Below the pieces are notes generated by a model. It was not told the origin of the DNA. It did no database searches and was given only the letters and a program-made list of their open reading frames with translations. From the NCBI GenBank assembly GCA_003524365.1, contig DQHS01000246.1:1-5335 (forward strand): a DNA stretch of 5,335 bases. The letters run 5' to 3'. Below, one piece after another: positions 5,250 through 5,335 of the stretch (within the stretch, counting starts at the first letter, position 1; the number at the start of each line of letters is the position of its first letter). The translations under genes were made by a program, and so were the position numbers. The DNA comes from Cellvibrio sp. (GTDB lineage Bacteria; Pseudomonadota; Gammaproteobacteria; Pseudomonadales; Cellvibrionaceae).

Positions 5250-5335
5250 ATGCTCAAAAATATTCCGCTCATGATTGCGCTGACAGCGTCTTTGGTTGCC
5301 TGCGGCGGCAGTGACAACAAGAAATCAAACAGCGC
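5250..5335 (+). CDS. Lipoprotein, N-terminal fragment (3' end outside window)
   Basis: Only the first 28 codons and two bases are in the window. The ATG has a strong Shine-Dalgarno AGGAG seven bases upstream. The translation shows Lys3, a hydrophobic stretch and lipobox LVAC with Cys18, followed by GGSDNKKSNS, a flexible polar start of the mature protein. This is a convincing lipoprotein signal peptide, with no Asp directly after the Cys, so outer-membrane sorting is likely. Ser-rich linkers after the lipobox are common in exported proteins of Cellvibrio-type bacteria and often tether enzymatic or binding domains, but nothing here identifies the function. The 289-bp upstream gap and separate promoter-like sequence suggest its own transcription unit. 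Frame and start are well supported; the product is unknown. Confidence 0.8.
   Translation, partial: MLKNIPLMIALTASLVACGGSDNKKSNS

Overview
The window looks like a chromosomal segment from a polysaccharide-degrading gammaproteobacterium, most likely Cellvibrio or a close relative. The evidence is the leuS-lptE-holA gene order, which is common in gammaproteobacteria, followed by a secreted PAF-acetylhydrolase-like SGNH esterase and a lipoprotein esterase whose motifs resemble carbohydrate esterase family 2 (CE2) as known from Cellvibrio. The genus assignment is inference. All genes read on the + strand.

Left part (1-2913), housekeeping. The window opens inside leuS (C-terminal 398 residues of leucyl-tRNA synthetase). 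Next comes a roughly 130-bp spacer holding two copies of a palindromic REP-like element in inverted orientation, then lptE (outer-membrane LPS-assembly lipoprotein) and, one base later, holA (DNA polymerase III delta subunit). The three are probably co-transcribed. The LeuRS is of the compact type: it goes almost directly from the LCQGMVL block to KMSKS, without the leucine-specific domain present there in E. coli.

Middle part (2914-4960), accessory. A 153-bp spacer with no convincing terminator but a nested inverted repeat leads into two consecutive SGNH-fold esterase genes of different families. The first is a 248-residue exported enzyme. The second is a 360-residue lipoprotein with an N-terminal beta-rich domain followed by an SGNH domain. 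Their 64-bp spacer carries a second, unrelated REP-like palindrome with the GTAG tetranucleotide on the minus strand. Together they are plausibly cell-envelope enzymes that remove acetyl groups from plant polysaccharides or their oligosaccharides.

Right part (4961-5335). A 289-bp spacer contains a strong stem-loop, a candidate sigma-70-type promoter and a leader hairpin. It precedes the first 28 codons of another lipoprotein gene, cut by the window edge.

No RNA genes, CRISPR array, intact insertion sequence or phage genes were seen. No clearly new multi-gene system is visible. The points most worth checking are the compact LeuRS, the inverted REP pair with a compensatory stem change, the second REP type between the esterases, and the tandem pairing of two different SGNH esterases.
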